Shown in pieces: positions 1-5,400 of a DNA stretch of 9,719 nucleotides. Numbering within the stretch: the stretch's first letter is position 1; each line of letters opens with the position of its first letter. Under the pieces are notes generated by a model. The model did no database searches, was not told where the DNA came from, and saw nothing but the letters and a program-made list of their open reading frames with translations. The position numbers and the translations under genes were made by a program. Source of the DNA: Flavobacteriales bacterium (GTDB taxonomy: Bacteria; Bacteroidota; Bacteroidia; Flavobacteriales_E; Vicingaceae); contig JACJZA010000001.1 in the NCBI GenBank assembly GCA_020635825.1, positions 1 to 9,719 of the forward strand. The letters are read 5' to 3'.

Positions 1-2
1 TA

Positions 3-197
3 CTCATTTTTTACCTTCATGTAAGTTATTTTAATTTTATGGTCATTTTACCATTTATTTTTTTAACTTACACAAAGTGTATTACAGACTCTGCTAGATT
101 CAACAGAAAAACTAAGCGCTACAGTAAAGCCTTTGACATGATCGCTAATTCTCTTACTCTACTTTTTAACAAACATTTAATATCAACTTTTATTTAG
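3..197 (+). pseudogene. IS1-like transposase C-terminal remnant
   Basis: A frame open from the window edge ends at TAG 195-197. Only its last third (about 84-197) looks like protein. It reads DSARFNRKTKRYSKAF followed by a helix-like DMIANSLTLLFN. A basic arg/lys-rich stretch with an RKT-x-x-YSK core before the terminal helix resembles the C-terminus of IS1-family (InsB-type) transposases. The preceding part is a low-complexity hydrophobic translation with no recognisable catalytic residues, so at most the tail of the enzyme survives. The window edge may also cut it. It lies directly beside a second, unrelated transposase remnant, which suggests an insertion-prone, decaying patch. The family assignment rests on a short motif recalled from memory and could be wrong. 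Confidence 0.4.
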
Positions 198-250
198 CAA
201 TGCCTATAGTAAATGAATTGCATTGCACAATAATAGCGTTTTTCAGACTA

Positions 251-339
251 ATGCCATTTCCCAAATTAAATGACTATATACCTATTGTATAAAGGCTTCG
301 CTCATTGCGTCTTGTATTATTTTATCTGGGAAATGGCAT
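251..339. repeat. Inverted repeat, 13-bp perfect arms
   Basis: ATGCCATTTCCCA at 251-263 is perfectly complementary to TGGGAAATGGCAT at 327-339, with a 63-bp loop. The match continues outward imperfectly: ACTAAT at 247-252 pairs with ATTAGT at 342-347 after a two-base offset. GCATTG at 220-225 also pairs with CAATGC at 362-367. In addition, the 8-bp direct repeat TGCACAAT occurs at 224-231 and 358-365, just outside the structure. This could be a small palindromic (MITE-like) insertion or a rearranged insertion-sequence end. No protein is encoded in the loop. The arms are seen directly; the interpretation is inferred. Confidence 0.5.
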
Positions 340-346
340 AAATTAG

Positions 347-756
347 TATATTGTTGCTGCACAATGCGGCAAGAAAATAGTAGCACCAATGACTTTCCGC
401 GGCTCTTGTGATACTAGGCTATTTATAGCTTGGGTTGAGCAAATGTTCATTCCTGAGTTAAGTCCTGGTCAGACAGTGGTATAGTAAATTAAATTGAAGT
501 GTTGGCTATAATGGATAATGCTTCATTTGGCTTTGCCGCACTTGGTGAGCGCAAATCACAGAAAGTAAGAGAGCTTATTGAAGCAGCTGGATGCAAACTT
601 ATATATTTACCTCCTTATTCCCCAGATCTCAATCCAATAGAAAAGTTCTGGGCCAATATAAAACGCTGGATAAAATAATATTTGCCTTATATGGAAGATT
701 TACATAAAGCTATCTCTTTCTTCTTTAATGCATTACCAGTGCGGTGTAATAGGTAA
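347..756 (+). pseudogene. IS630-family transposase, broken remnant
   Basis: This is the C-terminal part of a DDE transposase in two frames. The first piece (347-484) includes GKKIVAPMTFRGSCDTRLF and ends PGQTVV. The second (511-678) begins MDNASF and continues to LPPYSPDLNPIEKFWANIKR. These are the hallmark blocks of IS630/Tc1-like enzymes. The second catalytic Asp lies in MDN (514-516) and the catalytic Glu in PIEKFW (640-642). The N-terminal half with the helix-turn-helix and first Asp is absent. A 29-bp interruption at 482-510 puts the two pieces out of frame. A TAA at 676-678 then interrupts the second piece, and reading continues YLPYMEDLHKAISFFFNAL to a second stop at 754-756. It cannot make a working enzyme. 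Confidence 0.8.
480..510. mobile_element. 27-bp insert flanked by TA duplication
   Basis: Within the transposase remnant, TA at 480-481 and TA at 509-510 flank 27 bases (482-508). Removing 482-510 joins GTG GTA directly to ATG GAT AAT and restores the expected VVMDN reading across the catalytic Asp in one frame. TA duplication is the hallmark of IS630/Tc1/mariner insertion. The insert begins TAG and ends CTA. Its left part, with the flanking TA, reads TATAGTAAATTAAATTG and resembles 205-220. It also shares TTAAATTGAA (489-498) with the right end of the surrounding element (784-793). It looks like a vestige of element termini. The structure is seen directly; the mechanism is inferred. Confidence 0.5.
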
Positions 757-910
757 ACGACGAGCAAAACGGCGGCACCAAGTTTAAATTGAACAACTAT
801 ATATAGGCTTTTCTCGTCGTTCAAGGACAGAATTATATGGTCAGATTTGCTCTTAGAAAGTTGAAACCATATCTATAAAACTTACATTTTGAGTTATATT
901 AGCATTTCCA
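757..910. other. Intergenic spacer after petC, no gene
   Basis: No credible coding frame is present. It holds the probable right end of the IS630 remnant (to about 803) and two inverted repeats. One is AACGACGAG at 756-764 with CTCGTCGTT at 813-821. The other is ATATGGT at 835-841 with ACCATAT at 866-872. Neither has the tight GC stem plus T-run of an intrinsic terminator for the minus-strand operon that ends at 911, so where that transcript stops is not evident from sequence. Confidence 0.5.
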
Positions 911-1666
911 CTAACAAATATTTTTCCAAATTCGTTTCTTTGCAATAAAAAAGAAAATAGTAAAAATTAAAAGGAATACCATAGTCTTTAAGCCCATTGA
1001 CTTTCTATGTTCCATTTCTGGTTCTGCAGCCCATTGTAGGAAAATAGTTACGTCTCTTGCCATTTGTTCAACAGTAGCTGGAGTTCCGTCCATGTATTCG
1101 ACTTGCTGTGCTGACAAAGGGGCTGGCATTGCAAGTTGTCCTCCTTCGAAGTAAGGGTTATAGTGTAAACCATTCATTAGTACCACATCTTTGGGTGATT
1201 CTTGGTAACCCGTTAGTAGAGAATAAATATAATTAGCACCATCTTCTCTTGCTTTTACTATTAATGAAAGATCAACCGGGTAAGCTCCATTATTTGCTGC
1301 ACGGGCAGCTGCTTCATTAGGATAAGGCGGCACAAAAATATCAGATGGTATAGCTTTCCTTTCAAACATTTCACCAATATCATTTGGGCCGTCTATCACT
1401 GTTTTATTTCCAGCTATCTCTTTTATTTCTGCTTCAGAAAACCCTAAGCTAATAAGGTTTCGATAATATAAATGGTTTAATCCATGGCATGCTGAGCATA
1501 CTTCAAGATAAACTTGGGCTCCACGCTGCGCTGCTTGTCTATCAAAAGTACCAAACATCCCTTCAAATGGCCATACCATTTGTATAGGTTTTTTTGCTCC
1601 GCTAGAGGCATAGCAATTACTAGATACAAGAATAACTATTATTGTGGTTAAAATTCTTTTTAGCAT
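911..1666 (-). CDS. petC: Cytochrome c1 of the bc1 complex
   Basis: This is the heme-c subunit of respiratory complex III, passing electrons from the Rieske centre to soluble or membrane cytochrome c on the periplasmic side. The 251-residue product starts with a signal peptide (hydrophobic core about 5-18, likely cleavage after CYASS near 20-22). The covalent heme site CSACH is at 57-61. The probable axial methionine is Met180 in GGQLAMPAPL, the usual cytochrome c1 context. One C-terminal anchor helix (about 227-242) is followed by a basic tail, KKRIWK. The chosen start gives a normal signal peptide and lies 11 bases after the petB stop, with an AGG about ten bases upstream that overlaps that stop codon. 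It is last in the petABC run. Family identification is secure. Covalent heme attachment would need the Ccm system, part of which is encoded upstream. Confidence 0.96.
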   Translation of the reverse strand: MLKRILTTIIVILVSSNCYASSGAKKPIQMVWPFEGMFGTFDRQAAQRGAQVYLEVCSACHGLNHLYYRNLISLGFSEAEIKEIAGNKTVIDGPNDIGEMFERKAIPSDIFVPPYPNEAAARAANNGAYPVDLSLIVKAREDGANYIYSLLTGYQESPKDVVLMNGLHYNPYFEGGQLAMPAPLSAQQVEYMDGTPATVEQMARDVTIFLQWAAEPEMEHRKSMGLKTMVFLLIFTIFFFIAKKRIWKNIC

Positions 1667-1677
1667 AACTATTTTAC

Positions 1678-2919
1678 CTAAATTATATCATCTTTATGCA
1701 TTTTTCTTTCCTCATCAATGCTGTGTGGAACTGGAAGTGGTTTTTCAAAACGTGCAATAAAAGGAACGATTATTAAAAAATGGAAAAAATAATAGCTTGC
1801 TCCAATTCTGCTAATAGTAATATATGGTTCTTCTGCAGGCATTCCGCCAACGTATCCAAGTACTAAACAATCAATCACAAAAGCCCAGAATGCCCATTTA
1901 TATAGTGGTCTATAAGTTGCGCTTCTGGTTTTTGCACGATCAAGCCATGGAAGGAAAAATAAAATAAGTATACTACCAAACATAAGCACAACACCGCCAA
2001 GTTTAGAAGGGACGGCCCTCAATATTGCATAGAAAGGCAGAAAATACCATTCTGGAACAATATGTGCCGGAGTTACTAAAGGATTAGCTGGTATATAATT
2101 ATCCGGATGACCCAGTAGGTTTGGTTTATAAAAGATAAAATAAGCAAAAATTAAGAAATAAACGCCAAAGCCCGCAAAGTCTTTTACAGTGTAGTAAGGA
2201 TGAAAAGGAATCATATCTTTGTTTTTAAGCGGCACTCCGGTTGGGTTGTTGGAGCCATGTGTGTGCAATGCCCAAATATGCAATATAACTAAACCAACTA
2301 TAATAAAAGGTAAAAGGTAATGTAGAGAGAAAAACCTATTTAAGGTTGGATTGTCAACGGAAAATCCTCCCCAAAGCCAGGTAACTATGCTATCTCCGAT
2401 CACTGGAATTGCTGAGAATAAGTTAGTAATTACCGTTGCACCCCAATAGCTCATTTGTCCCCAGGGAAGTACATATCCCATAAAAGCAGTAGCCATCATC
2501 GTTAAAAATATGATAAGGCCAATTTGCCATAAAAGTTCTCTAGGGGCTTTATAAGATCCGTAATAGAGCCCTCTAAATATATGTAAATAAACTGCAACAA
2601 AAAACATTGAGGCGCCTACGGCATGCATATATCTAATCAACCAACCATAATTTACGTTACGCATGATTTTTTCTACGCTATCAAACGCGTGATCTACGTG
2701 CGGTGTGTAGTGCATAGCCAAGATAATTCCAGTAATAATCTGAATTACAAGGGCGATCCCGGCTATAGATCCCATGCTCCACATATAAGTCAGGTTTTTT
2801 GGAGTTTTATATACTGCGAAATGATCTAACCAAGAGAAAATTGGTAACCTGTAGTCAATCCAACCAATTATACCTGTTCTTTTTTTACGCTGTGTTGTAT
2901 GTAAATCTGTCGTGTCCAT
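1678..2919 (-). CDS. petB: Cytochrome b of the bc1 complex
   Basis: This is the integral membrane core of complex III, carrying hemes bL and bH and the two quinone sites. The 413-residue length fits the full-length (undivided) bacterial and mitochondrial type rather than the split b6/subunit IV form. The four heme-ligating histidines are visible as pairs: His99 (RYMHAVGAS) with His200 (SLHYLLPF), and His113 (YLHIFRG) with His214 (ILHIWALH). The Qo-site PEWY motif is at 289-292. The block GYVLPWGQMSYWGATVITN (148-166) is strongly conserved in the family. About eight membrane helices are apparent, with charged ends at both termini. Its start is two bases after the petA stop, implying translational coupling, and no strong Shine-Dalgarno is visible. 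The sequence closely recalls rickettsial cytochrome b, one of the better taxonomic hints here. Confidence 0.97.
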   Translation of the reverse strand: MDTTDLHTTQRKKRTGIIGWIDYRLPIFSWLDHFAVYKTPKNLTYMWSMGSIAGIALVIQIITGIILAMHYTPHVDHAFDSVEKIMRNVNYGWLIRYMHAVGASMFFVAVYLHIFRGLYYGSYKAPRELLWQIGLIIFLTMMATAFMGYVLPWGQMSYWGATVITNLFSAIPVIGDSIVTWLWGGFSVDNPTLNRFFSLHYLLPFIIVGLVILHIWALHTHGSNNPTGVPLKNKDMIPFHPYYTVKDFAGFGVYFLIFAYFIFYKPNLLGHPDNYIPANPLVTPAHIVPEWYFLPFYAILRAVPSKLGGVVLMFGSILILFFLPWLDRAKTRSATYRPLYKWAFWAFVIDCLVLGYVGGMPAEEPYITISRIGASYYFFHFLIIVPFIARFEKPLPVPHSIDEERKMHKDDII

Positions 2920-2921
2920 GA

Positions 2922-3458
2922 TTAGCCGATTTTTATTTTTGTGTCTGTGATAAATTCATATGGTGGAATTGCTAAATTTAATGGGGCAGGGCCTTTCCTA
3001 ATTCTTCCTGAACTATCATAATGTGATCCATGACATGGGCAAAACCATCCATCATAATCTCCTTTATTTGCTAAAGGAACACAGCCTAAATGTGTACATA
3101 TACCAATAGTTACTAGCCATTTTGAGTGTCCAGCTTTAACTCTGGCTGAATCTTCTTCTGGATCAACTAAGTCTTTTAAAGGGGTGCTCTGGGCCTCTTT
3201 AATTTGTTCTTCAGTTCTATGTGTTATAAATACTGGTTTTCCCCTCCATTTTACAGTCATCGTTTGACCCGGTTCAATGTGGCCAATATCTACCTCTATA
3301 GATGATAGAGCAAGCACGTCTGCAGATGGATTAAGAGAGTCAACTAAAGGCCAAGCCGCGCAAGCAGCGCCAATAGCTGTCATACCACTTGCAGTTAGGG
3401 TCATAAAATCCCTGCGTGTAGTTTTATTTGGATCATCTGAAATTGTATCGTCTGACAT
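2922..3458 (-). CDS. petA: Rieske iron-sulfur subunit of bc1 complex
   Basis: This subunit carries the 2Fe-2S cluster that takes an electron from quinol at the Qo site and delivers it to cytochrome c1. The 178-residue protein has a twin-arginine-type motif, TRRDFM (14-19). It is followed by a hydrophobic segment (about 21-38) that acts as an uncleaved membrane anchor, as is usual for bacterial Rieske subunits. The cluster-binding motifs CTHLGC (121-126) and CPCHGS (140-145) supply two Cys and two His ligands plus the disulfide pair. The Pro-loop GPAP is at 156-159. It is the first of three tightly packed genes, with petB starting two bases after its stop. A TATAAT on the same strand lies about 35 bases upstream of the start. 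Function and family are certain. Confidence 0.97.
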   Translation of the reverse strand: MSDDTISDDPNKTTRRDFMTLTASGMTAIGAACAAWPLVDSLNPSADVLALSSIEVDIGHIEPGQTMTVKWRGKPVFITHRTEEQIKEAQSTPLKDLVDPEEDSARVKAGHSKWLVTIGICTHLGCVPLANKGDYDGWFCPCHGSHYDSSGRIRKGPAPLNLAIPPYEFITDTKIKIG

Positions 3459-3492
3459 ATTTTTTACTTAAATTATCGTTTTATTAAAACTA

Positions 3493-3498
3493 ATTATA
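3493..3498 (-). promoter_or_regulatory. Possible -10 box for petABC
   Basis: Read on the minus strand, 3498 to 3493 is a perfect TATAAT, about 35 bases before the petA start in a 54-bp gap. No good -35 box is found at 16-18 bases spacing; the best reads AATAAA or ATAAAT. In sequence this AT-rich the match may be chance, and petABC could equally be read through from the upstream genes. Confidence 0.25.
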
Positions 3499-3512
3499 TT
3501 CCTTTTGCTATA

Positions 3513-3905
3513 TTATTTATTAGTAGTTTTTTCTGCATAAGGATCTTTTGATTGATCATAATTACTAATATCTAGCAGATCTGTCAAGCCTTCTTCAAAA
3601 GCTTTTTCCTCTTTTGTTGGCACATATTTAGGAGGTGAGTCTAAACAATCCCAAAAAGCACTAAAATTCATTATTTTTGGAACGCAGTATCTAGCAACTG
3701 ATTTAGAATCGTTCAGAGCTTTTGATACTACTTTTTCGGCTTCATCAAAAAAACCTGATTCTTTTAGCCCTGAAAACACCCAAAATGTTACAACCACAGC
3801 GGGTACCATTATCATAACATACCACTTGGCCATAATACCGTAGATAAATATAACCATAGGGTTTTTAAGCAAGAGCTTTAGCTTGCCGAGGAACATCTGT
3901 AACAT
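3513..3905 (-). CDS. Small single-span membrane protein, DUF2670-like
   Basis: The function is unknown. The 130-residue product has a basic, partly hydrophobic N-terminus (KLKLLLKNP, 8-16). A membrane region follows (about 17-46, strongest at 29-46, YVMIMVPAVVVTFWVF). The remaining soluble domain of about 80 residues holds two cysteines (Cys74 in ARYCVPK, Cys87 in FWDCLDSP) and an acidic lysine-rich tail. It resembles a small conserved rickettsial family that I recall as DUF2670; this is from memory and unchecked. It lies between ccmB (98-bp gap) and petA (54-bp gap), all on one strand, so it may belong with cytochrome assembly or with complex III itself. Met1 is chosen because a purine-rich GAGCGG lies about ten bases upstream; Met4 is an alternative start. 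It shows no heme-binding motif. Confidence 0.8.
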   Translation of the reverse strand: MLQMFLGKLKLLLKNPMVIFIYGIMAKWYVMIMVPAVVVTFWVFSGLKESGFFDEAEKVVSKALNDSKSVARYCVPKIMNFSAFWDCLDSPPKYVPTKEEKAFEEGLTDLLDISNYDQSKDPYAEKTTNK

Positions 3906-4003
3906 GTGTTTACCGCTCTAATGTATATAAACATATATATTATTCTAAACCACGCTTAACGCAGCAAGCAAACACTTTGACGCTCACATATAAAATTTAG
4001 AAA

Positions 4004-4657
4004 TTATATGTTGTAAATATTTTCTAATAGATAACTAGATAGATATAAAGATGGAGGTATTATTGCCATATTAATACCGAACATAATGGTTGCGAAGTAT
4101 ATATTTTCTGGGGCTTGTATGAATAAACCTGATATAATAATGTCTGGTATGATTAGCGGCATTATCAGTATTGAAAGAAAATTGGTATTTGTTCTAAAAT
4201 ACCCTTGTACTGCAGATGTAAGAAGCGCAAGTGCAGCGCTTAGCGTAATCAACATTATTCCTGAAAATAATATAGTAATAATATTTTCTATTCTAAGATC
4301 ATATAAAATAAAGATTACTGGAACTAACATCGTAAAGCTGACCAAAGTACATATACAAAGTGCAATATATTTTGCAAAAACAATTTTATAAGTTTGAATA
4401 GAAACAAGCGAGTTTTCTAAACTCCCATCCTCAATATCTGCTTTTACAAAACCTTGGGTAAGGCCTATAAATGCAAGGGGTATACATATTACTGAAAATA
4501 TTATACCAAATATTTGAACATTTTCTTGAGGATTTATTAAGGTAACACTAAAAATACAAAATATCATGAATATAGCTGTGTATTTTATTAAATTATTTAT
4601 TTTATTTTGAACCATAAGCTCGTGTTTAATTATAGCTTTCATTGTTTTTTTATGCAT
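4004..4657 (-). CDS. ccmB: Cytochrome c maturation permease CcmB
   Basis: This is the membrane subunit of the CcmAB ABC module of system I cytochrome c biogenesis. The module drives release of holo-CcmE so that heme reaches apocytochromes in the periplasm. The 217-residue protein is highly hydrophobic, with about six predicted spans (roughly 25-41, 49-68, 93-118, 125-150, 160-182 and 188-212). The cytoplasmic loop carries DIEDGSLENSL (74-84), the family's most recognisable block. The length is typical. Its start overlaps the end of ccmA by eight bases, which argues for translational coupling and for this start over Met6. No Shine-Dalgarno is visible. The other system I genes (ccmC, E, F, H) are not in the window, so they must lie elsewhere if the pathway is complete. 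Confidence 0.92.
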   Translation of the reverse strand: MHKKTMKAIIKHELMVQNKINNLIKYTAIFMIFCIFSVTLINPQENVQIFGIIFSVICIPLAFIGLTQGFVKADIEDGSLENSLVSIQTYKIVFAKYIALCICTLVSFTMLVPVIFILYDLRIENIITILFSGIMLITLSAALALLTSAVQGYFRTNTNFLSILIMPLIIPDIIISGLFIQAPENIYFATIMFGINMAIIPPSLYLSSYLLENIYNI

Positions 4658-5255
4658 AATCTGACATATTAATTGTTAAGGCGGTCTTAATTTCTGGATT
4701 ATTATGACTAGAAATAAAAACAATTCCGCCGCTATCAGCTTGAGAAATAATTAAATTCATTAATAGCTTTTTATTCTCTTCATCTAAATTTGTATCTACT
4801 TCATCTAAAAGCCAAAAATTCGATTGGCACGTGATAAGTTTAGCAAGAGCTACTTTTTTTTGATTTCCTGCTGAGAGCTCATAATATTTTTTATAAACAA
4901 GTTCTTGAAGCTGAAAATATACTACAGCAGCATCTACTAATTCTTCAGAGTTATATATTTGAGCCCAATATTTAAGATTATCCATAACAGATAACTCTTG
5001 TTTTAAGCCAGTCTTGTGGCCAATATATGTACAATATGGCTTATTAAATTTTCTAATTGGAATTGGTTCCTTTCCATAAGTTACCATTCCTTTAGTAGGT
5101 TTTTGTATTCCAGCCAGTATACGCAGCAATGAAGTTTTTCCAGAACCATTTTTCCCTTTAAGGTAAACAATAGAAGATGGGAAAAGGGTCATAGTTATAT
5201 TTTCAAAAATTTTTTGGTCTTGCGTTATAAAGGATAACGATTGTAGTGATAACAT
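4650..5255 (-). CDS. ccmA: Cytochrome c maturation ATPase CcmA
   Basis: This is the ATP-hydrolysing subunit of the CcmAB module that powers heme delivery through CcmE. The 201-residue single ABC domain has a normal length for CcmA. Walker A is GKNGSGKTS (34-42). YIGHKTGLK (77-85) replaces the Q-loop glutamine region and is characteristic of CcmA. The signature is LSAGNQKK (127-134), Walker B with catalytic Glu is FWLLDE (147-152), and the switch histidine is His184 in SSHN. The signature reads LSAGN rather than the usual LSxGQ, a mild deviation. It is first in the minus-strand block and overlaps ccmB, its expected membrane partner. It is divergent from acnA, with 145 bases between the two starts. 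No clear Shine-Dalgarno precedes the ATG. A perfect TATAAT lies 23-28 bases upstream. Confidence 0.94.
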   Translation of the reverse strand: MLSLQSLSFITQDQKIFENITMTLFPSSIVYLKGKNGSGKTSLLRILAGIQKPTKGMVTYGKEPIPIRKFNKPYCTYIGHKTGLKQELSVMDNLKYWAQIYNSEELVDAAVVYFQLQELVYKKYYELSAGNQKKVALAKLITCQSNFWLLDEVDTNLDEENKKLLMNLIISQADSGGIVFISSHNNPEIKTALTINMSDYA

Positions 5256-5277
5256 TTTTTAAATTAATATTTTATGA

Positions 5278-5283
5278 ATTATA
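5278..5283 (-). promoter_or_regulatory. Possible -10 box for ccmA
   Basis: On the minus strand, 5283 to 5278 is a perfect TATAAT, 23-28 bases before the ccmA start, which would give a short leader. No convincing -35 is seen at normal spacing (candidates CAAGTT or ACAAGT), so this is tentative in such AT-rich DNA. Confidence 0.3.
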
Positions 5284-5303
5284 TGTACAAACAGTAAAAT
5301 AAC

Positions 5304-5360
5304 TTGTCCTTAGTATATAGTTTTATTACCATTAGTAGATGAAAAAGCCAAGCCTATAGT
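5304..5360 (+). promoter_or_regulatory. acnA promoter candidates in divergent spacer
   Basis: Two weak sigma70-like candidates point toward acnA. The first has TTGTCC at 5304-5309 (four of six -35 bases) and TACCAT at 5327-5332 (four of six) with a 17-base spacer. The second has TATAGT at 5355-5360 (five of six -10 bases) with a poor -35, TTAGTA, at 5332-5337, also 17 bases apart. The second would start transcription about 35 bases before the acnA start codon. The 8-bp palindrome AGCGCGCT follows at 5363-5370 and is GC-rich against its surroundings; no regulator can be assigned. Confidence 0.3.
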
Positions 5361-5389
5361 TTAGCGCGCTGGTTGTAATTATTTAATTT

Positions 5390-5394
5390 AGGAG
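5390..5394 (+). promoter_or_regulatory. Ribosome binding site of acnA
   Basis: AGGAG sits six bases before the ATG at 5401. It is the strongest Shine-Dalgarno in the window and fixes this start, in contrast to the weak sites of the minus-strand genes. Confidence 0.75.
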
Positions 5395-5400
5395 TTTTGC

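Larger units (their letters stand above)
205..803 (+). mobile_element. Decayed IS630-family copy with putative ends
   Basis: These limits are an inference. The transposase remnant inside is described separately. The left limit is TATAGTAAATGAATTG at 205-220. The right limit is TTTAAATTGAACAACTATA at 783-801, followed by more TA repeats. The right end read in reverse begins TATAGTTGTTCAATTTAAA, so both ends start TATAGT and continue with AATT-type sequence, as short terminal inverted repeats would. IS630 elements duplicate a TA on insertion, and TA dinucleotides are present at both limits. The roughly 600-bp span is well below the 1-1.2 kb usual for the family, consistent with a missing N-terminal half of the transposase. 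Confidence 0.35.

Noticed and set aside
133..160. TTGACA at 133-138 as a promoter
   Set aside because: It falls inside the IS1-like coding remnant, the best -10 at 17 bases (TACTCT) matches only three of six, and no gene follows it.
756..821. Inverted repeat AACGACGAG / CTCGTCGTT as a terminator for the pet operon
   Set aside because: The arms are 48 bases apart, and on the minus strand they are not followed by a run of T. It lies at the edge of insertion-sequence debris and is more likely part of that.
2623..2829. Plus-strand open frame of 68 codons
   Set aside because: It lies wholly inside and opposite to petB, whose protein is clearly real. The translation has no recognisable features.
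3277..3471. Plus-strand open frame of 64 codons over the petA start
   Set aside because: It is antisense to the Rieske gene's N-terminal region and has no ribosome binding site or family resemblance.
3906..4003. Possible terminator or promoter in the gap between ccmB and the 130-residue gene
   Set aside because: The minus strand shows only AT-rich sequence and a short GCTT/AAGC pairing with no T-run or paired -35/-10. Nothing can be supported.
4086..4391. Plus-strand open frame of 101 codons
   Set aside because: It is the complement of ccmB. Its length reflects low stop density opposite hydrophobic codons, not an independent gene.
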